The position numbers and the translations under genes are program-made. Positions 4,394 through 5,051 of a stretch of 5,051 bases of DNA are shown here, in pieces; positions within the stretch are counted from its first letter, which is position 1; each line of letters begins with the position of its first letter. The notes beneath the pieces were generated by a model. That model was not told the DNA's origin and did not search any database. It saw only the letters and a list, made by a program, of their open reading frames with translations. Location of the stretch: NCBI GenBank assembly GCA_050735975.1, contig JBOHVS010000377.1, positions 1 through 5,051 on the forward strand, given 5' to 3'. Source of the DNA: DATMBL01 sp050735975. GTDB lineage: Bacteria; Desulfobacterota; Binatia; UBA9968.

Positions 4394-5051
4394 GTTCGAG
4401 ATTGGCTAGCAGATTTTCGTTGAGGTTGTGAAGCCGGTCTAGTAGAGCTTCGCGGCCCAGCACTGAAGATTCAATAAGAATTGCCTTGAGTCCGAGTTCC
4501 AGGGCAACTTCACCAGTTGTACCGCTGCCGGCAAACGGATCGAGCACGGTATCCCCAGGACGTGTAGTAGGAATCAGCATTTGACGAACCAACGCTCTGG
4601 GCCACATCGCAACGTGCCTGTATGGAGATGCTTCCGCGTTAACTCGCCACAACGCGTCAGGTCCATCATCGTCGGTATCATGCAGGATCTCACAACGAGT
4701 CTCCCATACGGAGCCAGCGTTCGCGCGATCCCCGTTTCGGGTACTCGAACGTGAGGGAACGTCAATAGCGGCACGGTTGAAATAGTAATTTGGCTGTTTG
4801 CTAAAAAGAAACAGGAATTCGTAATTCCGAGAGGGCCGGTCTCGCGTGGGCTCTGGCATCGCATTCCCCTCCGCAGCTTGGCTTTCGATCTGCACGAGAG
4901 ACTTTGCCCAAATCACTGTGCGTCGGCAGATCCACTGCGGTCCCTCCTGGCATCCGATGAAACGGCGAAACTCCGGATCGGTCATCGCGAGGTGGAAACG
5001 GAAAGGTACTCCCATTTCTGATTTGTGGCCGATGCCAGGCACGTAGTGCTT
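4383..5051 (-). CDS. DNA amino-methyltransferase (N4-cytosine or N6-adenine), beta class, C-terminal 222 residues
   Basis: The frame is open to the window edge, so the gene is partial at its 5' end. A GTG at 5042-5040 is not the true start: K-H-Y is encoded before it, and the block beginning there (G-I-G-H-K-S-E-M-G-V-P-F-R) is internal in the family. Counting from the edge, visible parts are R-R-T-V-I-W-A-K (43-50), M-P-E-P-T-R-D-R-P-S-R-N-Y-E (65-78), F-L-F-S-K-x-P-N-Y-Y-F (82-92), motif X H-V-A-M-W-P-R-A-L-V (146-155) and motif I V-L-D-P-F-A-G-S-G-T-T (169-179), the S-adenosylmethionine site, then motif II A-I-L-I-E (190-194). Motif I near the C-terminus, after the target-region blocks, is the circularly permuted beta order. 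The catalytic S/DPPY (motif IV) lies upstream, outside, so cytosine-N4 versus adenine-N6 cannot be decided. It should modify the same site that the downstream endonuclease cuts. Confidence 0.9.
   Translation of the reverse strand, partial: KHYVPGIGHKSEMGVPFRFHLAMTDPEFRRFIGCQEGPQWICRRTVIWAKSLVQIESQAAEGNAMPEPTRDRPSRNYEFLFLFSKQPNYYFNRAAIDVPSRSSTRNGDRANAGSVWETRCEILHDTDDDGPDALWRVNAEASPYRHVAMWPRALVRQMLIPTTRPGDTVLDPFAGSGTTGEVALELGLKAILIESSVLGREALLDRLHNLNENLLANLEHDR

Noticed and set aside
5040..5042. GTG as the methyltransferase start codon
   Set aside because: The frame continues upstream to the window edge, and the encoded sequence begins in the middle of the conserved fold with catalytic motif IV missing.

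Overview
The window is bacterial chromosomal DNA with a GC content judged by eye to be in the mid-50s percent. It carries the tail of a transporter gene, two complete metabolic genes on the + strand, and a restriction-modification (R-M) pair on the - strand that converges on them. The gaps are wide and filled with palindromic repeats, and the genes belong to a glutathione transferase and an acetolactate synthase-like family. This suggests a large-genome environmental (soil or groundwater type) bacterium, perhaps a deltaproteobacterium-like, Rokubacteria/Binatota-like or similar lineage. The sequence alone does not fix the phylum.

Layout: bases 1-119 encode the last transmembrane helix and tail of what looks like a major facilitator (MFS) permease cut by the window edge. 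A 219-bp gap follows with a small hairpin, a large palindrome built from a CACGAAG unit, and a promoter/leader. Bases 339-956 encode a YfcG/Ure2p-like glutathione transferase. The next gap (957-1246) holds two further palindromic repeats and a leader nearly identical to the one in front of the transferase. Bases 1247-3028 encode a three-domain thiamine pyrophosphate (ThDP) enzyme of the acetolactate synthase/benzoylformate decarboxylase type. The convergent gap (3029-3325) holds a 127-bp palindromic element with near-perfect 17-bp terminal inverted repeats.

On the - strand, 5051-4383 is the C-terminal part of a beta-class amino-methyltransferase; its start and catalytic S/DPPY motif lie beyond the window. 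It overlaps by 11 bp the next gene, 4393-3326, a probable type II restriction endonuclease with a PD-(D/E)XK-like core. After its S-x-K the endonuclease has an R-x-D-R signature with the spacing of the CCGG-cutting enzymes related to NgoMIV. The pair should work together: methyltransferase protects host sites and endonuclease cuts unmodified DNA. The three + strand genes share a direction but are separated by more than 200 bp each, so they are probably separate transcription units. No pathway link between them can be shown from the sequence.
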